Source: Stereum hirsutum FP-91666 SS1 (taxonomy: Eukaryota > Basidiomycota > Agaricomycetes > Russulales > Stereaceae). Taken from it: a stretch of 64,000 bases of DNA. This document shows positions 12,601-24,405 of this stretch, piece by piece. The stretch is from contig NW_006763134.1 in assembly GCF_000264905.1 (NCBI RefSeq), positions 158,916-222,915 of the forward strand, given 5' to 3'. How positions within the stretch are numbered: the stretch's first letter is position 1; every line of letters begins with the position of its first letter. The notes beneath the pieces are model-generated. The model saw only the letters and a program-made list of their open reading frames with translations. It searched no databases and had not been told where the DNA came from. Position numbers and translations under genes: made by a program.

Positions 12601-12710
12601 CCCATCAACCTCCAATCTTGGAGGAGGACGATCGGTTAGAAAGGATGGATGCGATGACAAGGGCGTGGTGGGTGCAAATGGGAGAAGGGGCAGCGCATGG
12701 AAACAGCTAG
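6632..12710 (+). CDS. Helitron Rep/Pif1-type helicase (transposase)
   Basis: Exons 6632-7859, 7935-8000, 8083-9859, 9913-10015 and 10077-12710 sum to 5808 nt (1935 aa) with no stop and consistent phases. The N-terminal third has CxxC-type pairs (CAVCARR, CAECLRG). The Helitron_like_N/Rep region follows, with the HUH metal site in GRGTLHLHILLYL and catalytic tyrosines in WYITGYAAKKQ. The C-terminal half is a Pif1/RecD-like SF1 helicase: Walker A GEGGTGKS, Walker B LIIDEYSM, GDHHQFPPV, and the final motif NLYVALSR. The enzyme nicks and unwinds DNA for rolling-circle transposition. All key motifs are intact, so the element may be recent or active. Start 6632 was preferred to 6506 because of the TATA-like element just above 6506. 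Confidence 0.92.
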
Positions 12711-13390
12711 AAGGTACAGAGGCAATGAGAACAAGCATGGTTAGCACAATGATGATACACTGTCATACCGCTGCAATCCATTAGGTGAACATTGTCGAAG
12801 TCTACACGGCGGTCGCACCCAGAGCGAGAAAGATCGAGCCCGACAGACGCGTCAGCAGACGAATGGAGACATAATTGTGATTACATAAGAATGTAGTGCA
12901 GCCCGAAGGCTGGCGCTAGCGTCAATGGGAATCCCGCGAAGACGACAGAAGATGAGAGCAAGCAAAGCAGGAAGACAGTCAGGTAGGAAGAAAGACATGA
13001 AGACGACGCAAGGCAGAGAAGGTGAGAACACAGAAACATGCGAAAGTACGACGTGGACAAGGAGGACGCGACCACGAGCGTAGCGAAACACGATTTGATC
13101 GCAGGCTAGTGACAACGCAGGGGCCGCGAACTGTAAACTGACGAAATGATTACATGCGCGCCAAAGAAGAAGCAGATGTCGATGTAGAAGAGAGAGAATA
13201 TGGAATAAAATGAACCAGAGAAGCCAGAAAGACAGAGACGCCACTGGGAGATGTACGCCACACGAAAAGCTGTTTGTACATGTTTGTTTTTGGCAACCGA
13301 TTTTGCGAGGTTACCGGGGTGCGAAGGACCTTGAAGCAAGGTAATACGTAATATGAGGTCACGGTCTTCAAAGATCGCCCGGAGGTAAAG
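12711..13390. other. Intergenic, no gene seen
   Basis: About 680 bp between the Helitron helicase stop and the caspase-like pseudogene. It includes the candidate Helitron 3' hairpin. Open frames here are low-complexity Leu/Ser/Phe strings without splice support. Confidence 0.5.
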
Positions 13391-14486
13391 ATGGTCATGT
13401 CTGACAAAGTTGGGCACGTCGTCTCGATCTCTCTGAAGCAGACGGACTTCAGGGAGCTGGGTACGAAAAAGGTATATACTGACTCCCGTTTCATGACCTC
13501 CGGTGCGATTTTGTGTGACTGACGCTCTTCTACCAAGGCTCTCCTTGCTCGTGTCGGTACCGGCACCGATCATGGCATCTTTCTCGTCCAGGAGATGCTT
13601 ACGAATCACTTGGGTTTCTCACCGGGAAATGTCGAGATGCTCTACTTTGACATCGAAGAGCAGGACGGTATAAAACAAGCCAGGAGAGGGCAGGACCCGC
13701 CCACGGCCACTCTTTTCAGGGAGAAGTTCACCCGTCTGATATCTACTGCGTCCGCAGGAGATGTCCGCTTCTTGTATCTCGACGCTCGTAGGGCCGTGTC
13801 CCCCGGTGGAGGTTCGAGTAGATCGTCGAGGCAGGGCGAGGGCTGGGACTTTGCGGAGGACGGCCAGGGAGAGACGAAGGAGGTTGTGCACGATGACTGG
13901 ATTCGCAATACAGTCCGTGAGGTACGTACATTGATCGCAGCCTAACATCTTCTGAACGTGATAAATCTGATTATATTCCTAGAACTTAAAACCCGGAATC
14001 AACTTGACGGTTCTCACCACGTCAGGTGTAGGTGGCGGGATGTTCAAGAAGCAAACTGCAACACCCGGTATCTTCCTCGCTGGCTGCGACGAAGCACAGC
14101 TCAACGTCAAAGCCCTGAAGCAAGGCAACGACATCCTAGACCCGTGGTCGGATGCTATAACCAAAGTCATCGCAAAGCGTGTAGAATAGAAGCGAGGGGT
14201 ACCGAGCTACACTATCCTCTTCAACGAGACGAAGAAGTACATTGAGAAGCAACTCAAAAATGGTCCACCTCTCTGTCCGACCTACAGAGGCCCCAGCCCA
14301 GACGAGACGAAGCCACTCCCATACGAACCGGTCTGGATGACGAGTAATCAGGATCCGCAATTGATGCTCTATGACGGGTATGTAGACCCGGACACGGAGA
14401 AGTTTTTGTGTCCATTTGTGGCCGCAAACGGTGGGAGTGCTAGTGGGGAATTTAGAAAGTATCCACGCGACGAGGTCTATGAGTAA
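13391..14486 (+). pseudogene. Caspase/metacaspase-like (C14) protein, degenerate
   Basis: Exons 13391-13471, 13538-13921 and 13983-14486. Similarity to agaricomycete caspase-domain proteins is seen in LVQEMLTNHLGFSP, TRLISTASAGDVRFLYLDA and, later, LKPGINLTVLTTSG and TPGIFLAGCDEAQLNVKAL. A functional clan CD peptidase needs a His (after the LYLDA strand) and a Cys (near LTTSG). Here the first region reads DARRAVSPGG and the second TTSGVGGGM, so neither residue is where the family has it. The segment between the first strand and LVQEML is also shortened. An in-frame TAG at 14187-14189 interrupts the gene, yet the same frame stays open for another 98 codons to TAA 14484-14486. This is a decaying pseudo-protease gene, or a very young nonsense allele. 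Confidence 0.75.
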
Positions 14487-14655
14487 CCGTTCATCGAGGC
14501 AGTACTGTCCTATTCAATGCGTTGTTTGTCTATTGTTCATTGATTTTGTCAATGTATACTTACTAGTAAGGAAATCGTAGCACTGGCATCATGTATTTTC
14601 TGATATACGATCACTTTCAAGTACATGCGAGGGACAGAGTTCTTAGGACGATATT

Positions 14656-17386
14656 TCAATCGTCATCTTCCAGCGTAAGATCTATAACCTCTCCAGCGTA
14701 CTCCCCAAGCTGGATAGGCGATGGGCTTCTCTTAACCACTCTACCAACTTCTTGAGCTTCCCGATATAGCGCGTCGTGTCTTTCGTCGAATTCTTGATGC
14801 GCAACATAACTCTCTTCCTGAAGAGAAAGAAATCAAGGAAAGCATCCCATAAATGTTCATAGGCATTGTCCGATATCAATCATTGCGGCAGCTTACTTAC
14901 CTCGAGTTCTCTCCAGCGGGTGAGTAAATCGGAATTAACGTCAAGCACGCTGATGACGGCACCCGATTCCTGCTTAATCGTGATATTGGAGAACGTGTGT
15001 GAGGGTTCCTGTTCAGATTCAAGCGTATTGCCCTGGACTGCTCGAGCCTCTTGCGCGAGTTCTTCAGCCTGTCGCCGGCGATCAGCCTCGTATCTGATTA
15101 TCTCTTGCTATGAATGGCATCCAACATTGAACAAATTAGTAGGGTCTCAGGGAGGTGGTAGGATTAATGTCACCTGTAAGCGGACATAATTTGCGAGAAT
15201 GGGCGAGCTAAGGGGTAGCACGACACGCAATCCTCCCGTTCGGCTATCTAAAGTCCCTGACATGGCATGACGGCCTCGTACAGATATGGTCGGCGACGTG
15301 CGCTAACGCAAAATATATCTTAGGTTTGCAGCTGTGAATGTGATTGACGAGTTACTCACGGCATTCTGTTGAGATCCAGGGGATGCCGCTGCTCCAGCTC
15401 GATCGAGCCTGTCCCTTGCATTTTGGGCTAGAGTCGATGGAAGAGGCCGACTACTCGCGTTGGCGAGACTCCTAGGTTCTACTGGACGTGACGTTGCCGA
15501 GTCTGATGGGACGGACGTCCTCCCTACGGCCGGGGCAGAGGGAGCTGGTTGGGGATGTGAGACGGTGTGTGGCTGAGAGGCGCGGATATCAATCGAAACC
15601 GCATCTAAGCCTGACCGTTCCTCGTCCAATCTCATGCGTGAGGATGGCCTGATATGGCTGCCCTGTTCAAGATATCGACTCATTGAGCACCCGCAGTAAA
15701 GTTGGGTATCGCAGCGACATACCTCCAATACGGGCGTCGAGGGGTTGGAGTCCCCACTAGAGTTACTAGTTCTCAGACTGGCAATACGACTTCGTATGGC
15801 TGTCAGAGTACTTCCACTACCCACGCTACGGTCGCAGTGGTTTTGAGGCTACAATACCAATAAACAGACATTCAGTGTGGGCACATTATTTTAAACGTAT
15901 CCCACTTTACCTGAGGTGATGGTTGGGGCAAAATGGGCCTTACCGGTTCCTCTTGAGGCTGACCATCTCGGCCAGCGTTTGTAGTTGTATCGCCTCCATC
16001 GCGCTATCATGTACTACAATTAGTCATGCGTGGCAGGAATCAATTGATGTTTCTCACCGGTCTAGGTCTTTGCGACAAACTTTTGCGACAGGGTCGAGTT
16101 TGTTTGGCCTTCTGCTTCCAGTAGAGCGGTCAGCGGCGAAGATCGAACACCATATTCAGCCTTGAGTCATGTTCTGTAAGGGATTACCTTGCGCTGGCCC
16201 CTTGATCCATTGGACGAACTTTGTTGTCTGTCGATCATCGGGGTTTTTCGTCGCCCGTAAGGGTGCGACACATAAGAATGTGAGGTTGGGCGCCTAGCAG
16301 ACCTGCGCTGTCTCTTGCATGATCTACCTCCAGTGCCATTCTTACGAGCAGGATAGCGCTCTTCATAGTCGGAATCATCAGAATCAGTACGCGAGCCTGA
16401 TAGGAGCCCATCAGAGGCGAGAACCTCTAGAGACAAGAGAAGAGTGGCGAGAAAAGTTATAAGGGTCGTATCGGTCCGAATGGCTTACGGCAGTGGGCAC
16501 CACTGGACACACCTCTTGGCCAATACCAAAACCTAAGTGTCGCAAGGTATTCGGCCCCCGCATAATAGCCTTGAGGAATCTCCTCTACTGGTTGAGTATT
16601 TCCGCTGGAGGCTGTTGTGAACTCTAGAGGGCCCAGGCTGTGGATGCGCAATTGGGCCATGGGTCATTGCAAGAAGTAGACGACCAGATAAGTGACGTAC
16701 ACAGTACGGTGCCATTCGTCGACTTTAGCCTGCTTAGGCATCGGGTCAATGGTAGGCGGAGGTAGTGGAGAAAGCCTCGGCGGAATTGATCGCGGTCGGC
16801 GACCTTTCTTGAGAGGGTACACATTGAGCTGAATGAGCCCAATGCAGCCCCCTAGTCTGATGTCCTCCAATTCGACGCCCTTTCTCCTCGCATCCTGTGG
16901 AGCTTCAATACGCGGCGCTTAGGCACCCTGTCCCAGATATACGTTTGAGATAGTTCTACGTACTCATGGATGCGACTTTTGAGAAAACGAATGGTCTGAA
17001 CAGGTTCCCGTCGTCGATCCCCCCAATACTTGCGCCGCCAGTCGGAATACCCTGATCAACGCCATTTTCTTCTTCACCCGAGCTCGTAGTTGGTCCTACG
17101 GCAAAAACGGTAGCAGCGTGCCACCCGTCGATAAATACCTCCACTAAAGCTATCTTTCCAGGGGGTGCTTCAATATGAAGTCTATACTCCTTTAAACAAA
17201 CCTCAGTCCACGTCCAGCGCTTCGATCGAGTGAGAGAAAACACACCTGTCCCACTTCACTCATGACCGCGTATCCGAACTCATTATCTTGAAAGTTATCG
17301 TAGCACCTGCTCAGTAGGCGGTACGCGGTGTACTCCTCGCCTTGGCAGGTAATGCGAGCGACATATCCTTCGTATTCCAGCGGCAT
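14656..17386 (-). CDS. DUF7918-like protein with C-terminal SUMO-interacting motif
   Basis: ATG 17386. Firm exons: 17386-17246, 17189-16964, 16902-16701, 16637-16513, 16426-16188, and the last 14817-14656. Between 16188 and 14817 there are further exons (the Ser-rich one is about 15824-15360, then a helical one about 15110-14901), but one or two junctions there are unsettled. The N-terminal half is a beta-rich domain resembling DUF7918 (EYRLHIEAPPGKIALVEVFI, LFRPFVFSKVASM, IRLGGCIGLIQLNVYPL). Then come a basic Ser/Arg region (RSCKRQRRSARRPTS), a Ser/Pro linker and a charged helix (YEADRRRQAEELAQEARAV). The end, EVIDLTLEDDD, is a textbook SUMO-interacting motif: a hydrophobic core followed by acidic residues. 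Function unknown. A nuclear, SUMO-linked role is inferred. Confidence 0.7.
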
Positions 17387-17431
17387 TGTTGGTTCAATCA
17401 GCAAATGGTCTGGGAAATGTAGATGATGTGG

Positions 17432-17785
17432 TCAGTCTGGTCCGTACAGGATATCAGGAAGACTTTGAAGGGGTGGGGCCACCACGCGACCATTGGGCGC
17501 AAGGAAAAGACGTCTTTTGACCGCACGTTTACCAGCAGGCGACCATGCGTCTTCTCCACTAACATCTTCCGTATGAGTGTATTGAATGGCGTAGTTGGAA
17601 TGGAACCACGTCACGGCATTTTGGGGGGCTTGATGGACATTGAGCACGAGCAATACTTTCCTCAAATGCGGCTGTAGATTACGCATAAGAAAAGAACTGT
17701 ACATGCCTACAAATTCAGTAATTTCTCCATGAACACAGACGAGTGCGTCGAGCAGTGGGTTGAGCGTCCCGGAGGTAGTATGCAA
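17432..17785 (-). other. Unassigned open frame between PDK and DUF7918-like genes
   Basis: An open minus-strand frame of about 117 codons without an ATG near its start sits in the 470 bp between the PDK stop (17856) and the DUF7918-like start (17386). It contains LQPHLRKVLLVLNVHQ and AVTWFHSNYAIQY, which look protein-like. It could be an extra upstream exon of the DUF7918-like gene, an exon of a separate small gene, or chance. No family recognised. Confidence 0.25.
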
Positions 17786-17855
17786 AGCGTGAATTCCAAT
17801 TGATAGCTTGAATGTCCGCGAACTTCAACGATGATAGGATGCCTACTGGTTTAAA

Positions 17856-20481
17856 TCATGGGAGCGGCTCTTTCGAACTCGACAGTCGGTTGAGGTGAAT
17901 GTACACATCCGTCCCGAACCCATCCATCGAGATCAACCTAAGATCGCCTCCGAAATACCGCGCATACTGTGGGGAAAAGAAGAAGACCCCACAGTCAATA
18001 TCAGTCTTTATCCGCACGGGATGGAGGGAATATACGCACCAGTCTCGACAGTGGTAGCCCATACCCGAAACCTGCCATCGGCGCCTGGAAATCACTACTC
18101 TGGAAATCCTGATCAATCCCTTGCCCCTCCATCGTCGTATACATATACGTCCAAATCAACGGTATCGCGCTCCTCGGGATGCCCCCTCCCTCATCACTAA
18201 TCTTGATCGTAATATCCTCCTTGCCCTCCACCACCACGACCTTTATCGGCGGCAACAGCTCCTCCTTCTGCGGGCCGTAGCGCTCGACGACCGCACGGAG
18301 GGAGTTTTTGAGCAGTTCGAAGCAGATGTGGGAGAGATGGCCAGGGACGTAGGCGAAGTGGAGGTCGGGTGGGCAGATGAGTTGGACGGGTGGACCCTTG
18401 AACATCGCGTAGTGCTCTTCGCAGACGAACCGGGCGTTTTCGATCGCTTCATGGACGATGTCATGGACGTTCTGGGGAGAGAAGATGTGAGATATCTGAT
18501 GAGATTTCGACAAAGACTGGCGCTCACCGATCTCGTACAGATTATGCCCACGTAGTCGGGGTGTGGTTGGAGGTTGTTCAACGCCACATCTATGCATGCA
18601 ATGTCAGATACGAGACTCGAGGGTGGACGAATAAGAAACTGACGCTGCCCAATCAAAAACCGAATGCCAATACGCGACATATAAAACCTATCCAACCAGG
18701 CCTGGATATCCAGCCCAATATCCTTCGCGTTCTGCTTCCTCTTCCACTCCAGCACGCCTTGCGCCACAGTCGTCACAGTCGGGTCGTGTCGCTTCTTGAT
18801 GGACTCGAGCAGTTTCGTGAAGTTTCTGTTATATTCGTGCACCTCTGGTGGCCAGTCGATCCCCGACGTTTTAGCGTAATACCTGTGTGGCGTACATCAA
18901 TTTCAGTTTCAGTTTCAGATAACGGATATGGAAGCGTTCGAGGATTCACCTCTTCTCAATCGGTATTCTGAGCTTGGACCGATTGCTCCCGTTGCCATTC
19001 CTGTTATGAGAGTTGTAATGGTCCTTCAAGTCCTCCAACGACGGGTTCGGCACAGATTCCGGTAGATACGATTCTTCAGAGGATGACGAAGGCACCATGA
19101 GTGCTTTCCGGACGTCCGAGGACACACGTACAGGCTCCAAATTGATGAGTTCCTACATCCATAACATATTAAAATACAATATAAGAGAACGTGTGGACAT
19201 AGAAAGAGCGAAGGGGCGTACCTCGAACGACTGTGCATACCAATTCCGTACTTTCTGGATGGACGGCATCTGGCCTAGGTTGTGTGGCAGCTCATCGAGC
19301 TCCTTCACCCGGTGTGCGAGCCGCACGGGAAGTTCCTCTGATGAATGAAGTAAGAGGCGGTATCAGTACTTGCTTGGCCACTCTCAGGACTGCCAATACC
19401 CGTGAAAGGTGCTTCTATCTGGCATGCACCAGTGTGCCATAGGAGATGCCAAGAGCTGTTGCCAAAGGATGATTGGAAGGTGGCCGTCCTTCGAGGCATC
19501 CTTACTTAGAAACAAATGGCGGGACTATTCCATGACTGTTCCACGCCCCCTAATGCCAAGGAGAAGGGTCGCACATAGACCGTAAACTCGCAGTAGTATA
19601 ATGAAGGCCGCTACAAGTGCACACAATGCGTCTACGTTCTCCTCGCAGTATTACAACAGCGGAAAGGAGAATAAGAATGGCTGGGCAAGCGTAAGGCATT
19701 CGGTGTTGTTGGGCCACACCGCTTTGTGTAAGACTTTGTGACATGTTCCGCCGCGAACTCGGCTCACCGTAATGTGTTCAGCTCACTAGTTGTGCGCGAT
19801 GGTGTGATCATAGTCAAAGGGGGCACAAGTGCACGAAAGAATGTCTCGCAGGCGACCTCTTGGCATCAGGGGTAAACCATGCCCATAGCATCTGGGACTT
19901 TAGTTGTCCTCCTGAGCTACTTGAGTCGATATGACGGGGTATTGCTAAGATACCACATAGAACTTCAGGCCAAATTGCAAAGCCTAAACGAGCTTTCTGA
20001 AGCAGTGGTAGAGAAAACTAGTTGGACGGAAGGTCCGTATTTCCGCTCGGATCGGAGGAAACAGCACTCTCCGTACAAATACTCGTGTAATAGCTGGTCA
20101 TAGTCAGACCAAAGCTCTTGAGAGGTAGTGACTCATCGCATGATGCCACGTAGTGGTTTCCTCACTCATTCAATAGCAAGCACACACCGGACTTCCCCAC
20201 CCTCTAGCCCGTTCGCCTGACCGCCCAGACAAGACGCAGTAATAGACAACGACGCTCACCTTTCAAGAACTGGCCAGCTTTCAACAAGGTACCCTGACTA
20301 GGATTCTGCCCAAACAACACCATCTGCTGGAGCGACACTTCAAGACGAACGAAACCCGGTCGTGTGAGCACCGAATGCGGGGTAAAGCAGTCGACCGAAA
20401 CGCACCTCCTGTCTGGGGAAACGACGCGAAATGGTGTATTTTGTCCCATAACGACGACGTTATCCTGAATCCCGAAGACAT
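17856..20481 (-). CDS. Mitochondrial pyruvate dehydrogenase kinase-type protein kinase (PDK/BCKDK)
   Basis: Exons 20481-20406, 20337-20260, 19337-19222, 19152-18950, 18882-18644, 18589-18528, 18471-18040 and 17966-17856 give 1317 nt (438 aa) with closed phases. Family signatures run in order: [68 protein letters not shown], then the GHKL ATP site with the N-box [14 protein letters not shown]1 DEGGGIP and G2 FGYGLPLSR. The enzyme phosphorylates the E1 subunit of pyruvate (or branched-chain keto-acid) dehydrogenase in the mitochondrial matrix and so turns it off. The second intron (19338-20259) is 922 nt, against 54-73 nt for the others. Whether the substrate is PDH or BCKDH cannot be told from sequence alone. 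Confidence 0.93.
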
Positions 20482-21239
20482 CTTGCTTGTCGTCGTCCTG
20501 TAGATATATTCCGAGCAGAAAGACGGTGAACGAGATGAGGATGAGGAGTGAAAGGCGGGGTTAACACATGAGACGCGCTAGAAGGTGCCACTGTTCTCTG
20601 GCACTCAAGTACTCCCGTTTCCGTCCACTCATGCAGCGGCCCGTGCCGAGCGATCTCCCTTAATTGGTTTTCGCACGTGTTTTTGCTTTTAGGCTCTCAA
20701 CCAATCCCCGCTTCTTTATGTGAGAAATCGGGTGGGCGAGTTCCTCAATCGGAGGTGAACGCTGGCGGATGGCCGAGAACCTGCTCTTTCCTCCAATATC
20801 CTCCACCTTGTTCCGTTCCTCGGGAGGTGTCGGGAGCGAAGGGGAGGCATCTGCTGGATCTAGATCTATCTAGGCATGCCAGACCAGGGAACGGGAACTT
20901 CAATATATACGGGACCAGGATGAACTTGTGGACCATGACAAGAAGAGTAAGCACTCCGAAATTCATCAACTGTCTACTATCCATCCCGAGCAGACTCCAG
21001 AGTGCTCCTACACCACGGATATAATTACAGTCACACATGCAGCGAGCACATCCATCCCTGTTCTGTGGCCCACTCCGCCACAGGGGCAAGGAACGTCAGT
21101 TCCCCGCAGTACTGTACAATCCTCTGGGGGAAAGAGCCAATGAGTCGAAACTTACGCAATAACACGGTCGGACGTACCGTCCCAAGTCCGCCTTCCATAC
21201 ACAATATACGATAACACCCATCATCCAGATCCAAACCAT
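20482..21239. other. Intergenic region between PDK and MFS genes
   Basis: About 760 bp that should hold the PDK promoter and the 3' end of the MFS transporter gene. A plus-strand frame at 20677-21024 has no splice or family support. Nothing else recognised. Confidence 0.4.
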
Positions 21240-23425
21240 CCTAACATCTCTTCGTGCCTTTTCTCCTCACGAGTACAAATCGACTACACATGAAGAACAA
21301 CATCCCACCCAGCGACATGACCTGTCGGCCGCCCTCGGATGTCAGCACTCGTCTCTGGGGAAGGGAGGAAATCGAAGTGAGATACGTACTCCAGTGTAAA
21401 CTATGGGTCTCCACCATGTAAAATTGCGAGAGAGGAGGGCGCCAGTAATGGGTGTACCTGAGAGTATAGTCGAGCGAGAGATCGTCAGTGATAATGTACC
21501 GAAGGAATTCCTAGAAGAAGCCATTTACCTATGAGACTCCCTAGACCTGTGCGGGAGGTGAAGAGTTACGCTTATGTAATACGACAAGACGAAGATGCAC
21601 ACCTGTGAACGCATACCCAATCCCCATACGTGCTCTGTTCAAACTATCAGACGACAATCAACATCATTAATAATAAACGAGAACGATATACCCTAGCTCA
21701 GACACATCTTCACTCAGGCTCGAAAACATCGGTCCTAGGAGCGTTACATCTATCCCAAAAATCGAATGATCAGTACCCTATGCAATAGCCGTGATAATGA
21801 AGCGAAACAACGAACAGACACCACTAAAGAACCCATACAACAGCGAAAACACGACCACACCGGCGATGTCCACCACTGCCAACATCGAGAACAGCAGCAC
21901 ACTGCAGACGAAGGTGCTGAATATGATGACGTTGAATACGCCGAAGCGGGGTACGAAGGCTCCGCCTACCAGACGGCCGATGAAGGAGGCGAAATTGAGG
22001 ATTGAGAGCTAGTACAGTTGTGAGCGTGAGTTAGGCGGCGTGATGGTAAGGGAGGGCGGGGCTGTGGCGTACGGAATAGAATCCGAAGGTTGTGTCTAGG
22101 CCCTTTTGGTCCGAGTATAGCTGCATATAGAAGAGGGGGAAGAAGACGCCCTGAACGACGAGAAACGTCCTGTGCACATATCAACGATCAGTGTCCACTC
22201 CGAACAGCTCTCAGAAACGAAAGACGGGATTCACCCTATGACAGCAAACACATAAACCTCATCCTTCGAAAACTTCTTCGCCGCCGTCCATAGCCCTACG
22301 CGCCCCTCTTCCTTCTTCGGCGGTCCCCTTGTCCTCGTCAGCAATCCCCCCACCAATAACGCACCACCGACCAACCCCGCGCTTGCTCTCACCCCATTCC
22401 CAAATCCCAGTGGCCCATGAATCAAATTGTTCAGCATGATAGGGTGGAGCAATGCTCCGAGTGAGGTTCCGGCTGCAGCGACTCCCATTGCGAAGGCCCG
22501 CTTCCGACGGAAGTGGTGTGCTGTCACGGCGATGGCGGGAACGTAGATGATCCCTGTGCCCAGACCCAGCGCGAGACCAAGACTGAGGAAAACCTTGATA
22601 GAAGAGCAGGGAACTCATTCAAGACCGCGAAACGATCTGGAGTAACAATGATTCAACTTACCTGGTAATATTGCTGAGATTTTGCAAGCGAAAGCATGAA
22701 CAGCGCAAAGGTAGTGAGTGTACCCCCAACGAGTATGAGGTAATGACTGTATCGGGTATACGTGAGCGTCTTCGTGGAGACCAAGAGGAAATGATCGTCG
22801 TACTTACAAGTAGCCTCTGTCAAACAACCTACCACATAGCGCACCTCCTGAAAGTGCGATGAACGTGGCAATGCTTCCAATCCAGCTAGGCGGATGATTG
22901 AGCCGAACCATAATAAACGAGTTAGGAGTCGTTAGCAGAAAGAAGTACCTGATCTGCGACGACGAAAAGTCCGTCAAGAACGTTCTTACGAAGAAGTCTA
23001 GACAGAGAACATTATTGACCGTAAATTCAATATACAACGAAGCTTCGGTAGGAGTAGCACGTTGCACTCACCTTGGTACACCCCGAAGGCGTTGACATAT
23101 CTGCAAAACTCAACGCCATTAGACTGCAAAGAGGTCTACGGGATGAGAGACAGATGTGAGACGTGCCCAGCCGCAAACTGTATCAACACTCTGCAGAACA
23201 GGCGGATCCAACAAAGTGTGGTGAGAAGACCTGGATTACACGCTCGTGGATACTGTCGACTTACGCGCCGAACAATGTCGACCATGCCCAAAATCCTCCG
23301 TCGGGGATGTCAGACTCAGAGTCACCGTCCGTTCTCTTTTCATCAACGACATCCTCTATATCCTCGGACGGACTTGATTGTTTCACCTCTGCTTCAAGAA
23401 CGGAGGGGATATTCTCCAGAGACAT
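21240..23425 (-). CDS. MFS monocarboxylate-transporter-like protein
   Basis: ATG 23425 (MSLENIPSVLEAEVKQ), stop at 21240, about ten exons. First exon 23425-23265, last exon ending GGMLFFMCSRFVLVRRKG. The acidic N-terminus leads into the MCT-family opening IPDGGFWAWSTLFGA, then YVNAFGVYQ, SSSQI/WIGSIATFIALSGG and the motif GALCGRLFDRG between helices 2 and 3. Helices 4-6 contain GLALGLGTGIIYVPAIAVTA, HHFRRKRAFAMGVAAAGTSL and PIMLNNLIHGPLGFGNGVRA. The C-terminal half (LSILNFASFIGRLVGGA) carries six more hydrophobic segments. It would move monocarboxylates or similar small acids across the plasma membrane with protons. The substrate is unknown. One junction (near 23210-23110) seems to need a GC donor, so exon 2 is the least sure part. 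Confidence 0.85.
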
Positions 23426-24400
23426 TCGAGTTGACAGAGCGATTCAGAGAGTCTGGCAGAAGAAGAGAAAAGAGACGTCGGATGAGCTAGCTGTCAGGAG
23501 AACGACTAGAATAGCCGTCTAGCGCTTTCGCGTCGAGTTTGGTTGCTGACAACCGGAGCAAGCGAGCTATACAGCTCGTCAAGCCACCACTGACTTCGTC
23601 GAAGCGTTGGTGGGAGTGAGAAAGCACGGCAAAGGCGGCAGTCAGTTTCGAAGCAGTTCCGATGAATCCGTGCATCACGCAGGAGAAATATGATGACGCC
23701 CACGACCAAACCTGGTTCCGAGTATGGACATTTCGCGAGGAGATCATACTACATAGTCAACCGAGGAAAGCAAGGTCACATTGTTCTTTGCTTTAGCGGC
23801 GAGTGCGACTGGGAGGCGTGTACAGGCAATAGAGGGCATGGGTGAGTATAAGCCGTACCAAGTTCCCACGGTCTCGACCTTCCGGCTTCAAACATTGCCC
23901 GGCCGTTGCCGTGACGGTTCAGCCTCTCTCATGTAACACAGTAAACACGACCACTTTCACTCGATCCAGGATAGAAAGCTTGTCTCGACTGCTCTATGGC
24001 GTTGGTGTTTTGGGTATAATAACTGCGAAGACCTTACTCAGGACAATAGAAATTCCATTTCCAGGCTACGGCATCAAGACTATGTATCGCTGACGTCGAA
24101 GACGTTACACTTCGGAAATTATCTCTGGTGCTCAGTGGACGACGTATTCGCTGATGTGCACTCTGTGGACAATACTCCAGCGTCGATAACGGAGCTCAAG
24201 TCTCGATTGATATGATTCAATATCTATCCTCCCGACCGTTGTGTGCGACGTTCACAACAGTGCGCTACCACCTCTGTAGAAAATTGATGCCGAGCGCATG
24301 CACTCGTGCCTCGGCCCAATCAAGTTTACATATTCCGCCCGTTCGTATGCCATGGTAACTTACAAGGCGTATGTTGCCCATGCTCGGGCTGCAGCGTAAG
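23426..24400. other. Intergenic, no gene seen
   Basis: About 1 kb between the divergent MFS and lectin-like genes. Short frames on both strands lack splice or family support. The region would carry both promoters. Confidence 0.4.
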
Positions 24401-24405
24401 CGCAT

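Larger units (their letters stand above)
6428..12919 (+). mobile_element. Helitron body (boundaries uncertain)
   Basis: The autonomous Rep/helicase gene defines a Helitron. Its termini are not proven, because Helitrons have no terminal inverted repeats or target duplications. A possible 3' end lies at 12899-12919: a 5-bp stem (CAGCC/GGCTG) with loop CGAA, three bases, then CTAG. The next base is C, not the expected T, and the gap is short, so this is weak. I found no defensible 5' TC end. The small minus gene at 5841-6427, and even the F-box genes, could lie inside the element. Confidence 0.4.

Noticed and set aside
12842..13244. 130-codon Leu/Phe/Ser-rich minus frame
   Set aside because: Low complexity, no start context, and it lies in the Helitron 3' flank.
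20677..21024. 115-codon plus frame
   Set aside because: It overlaps the MFS 3' region, has no TATA or splice sites, and no resemblance to known proteins.
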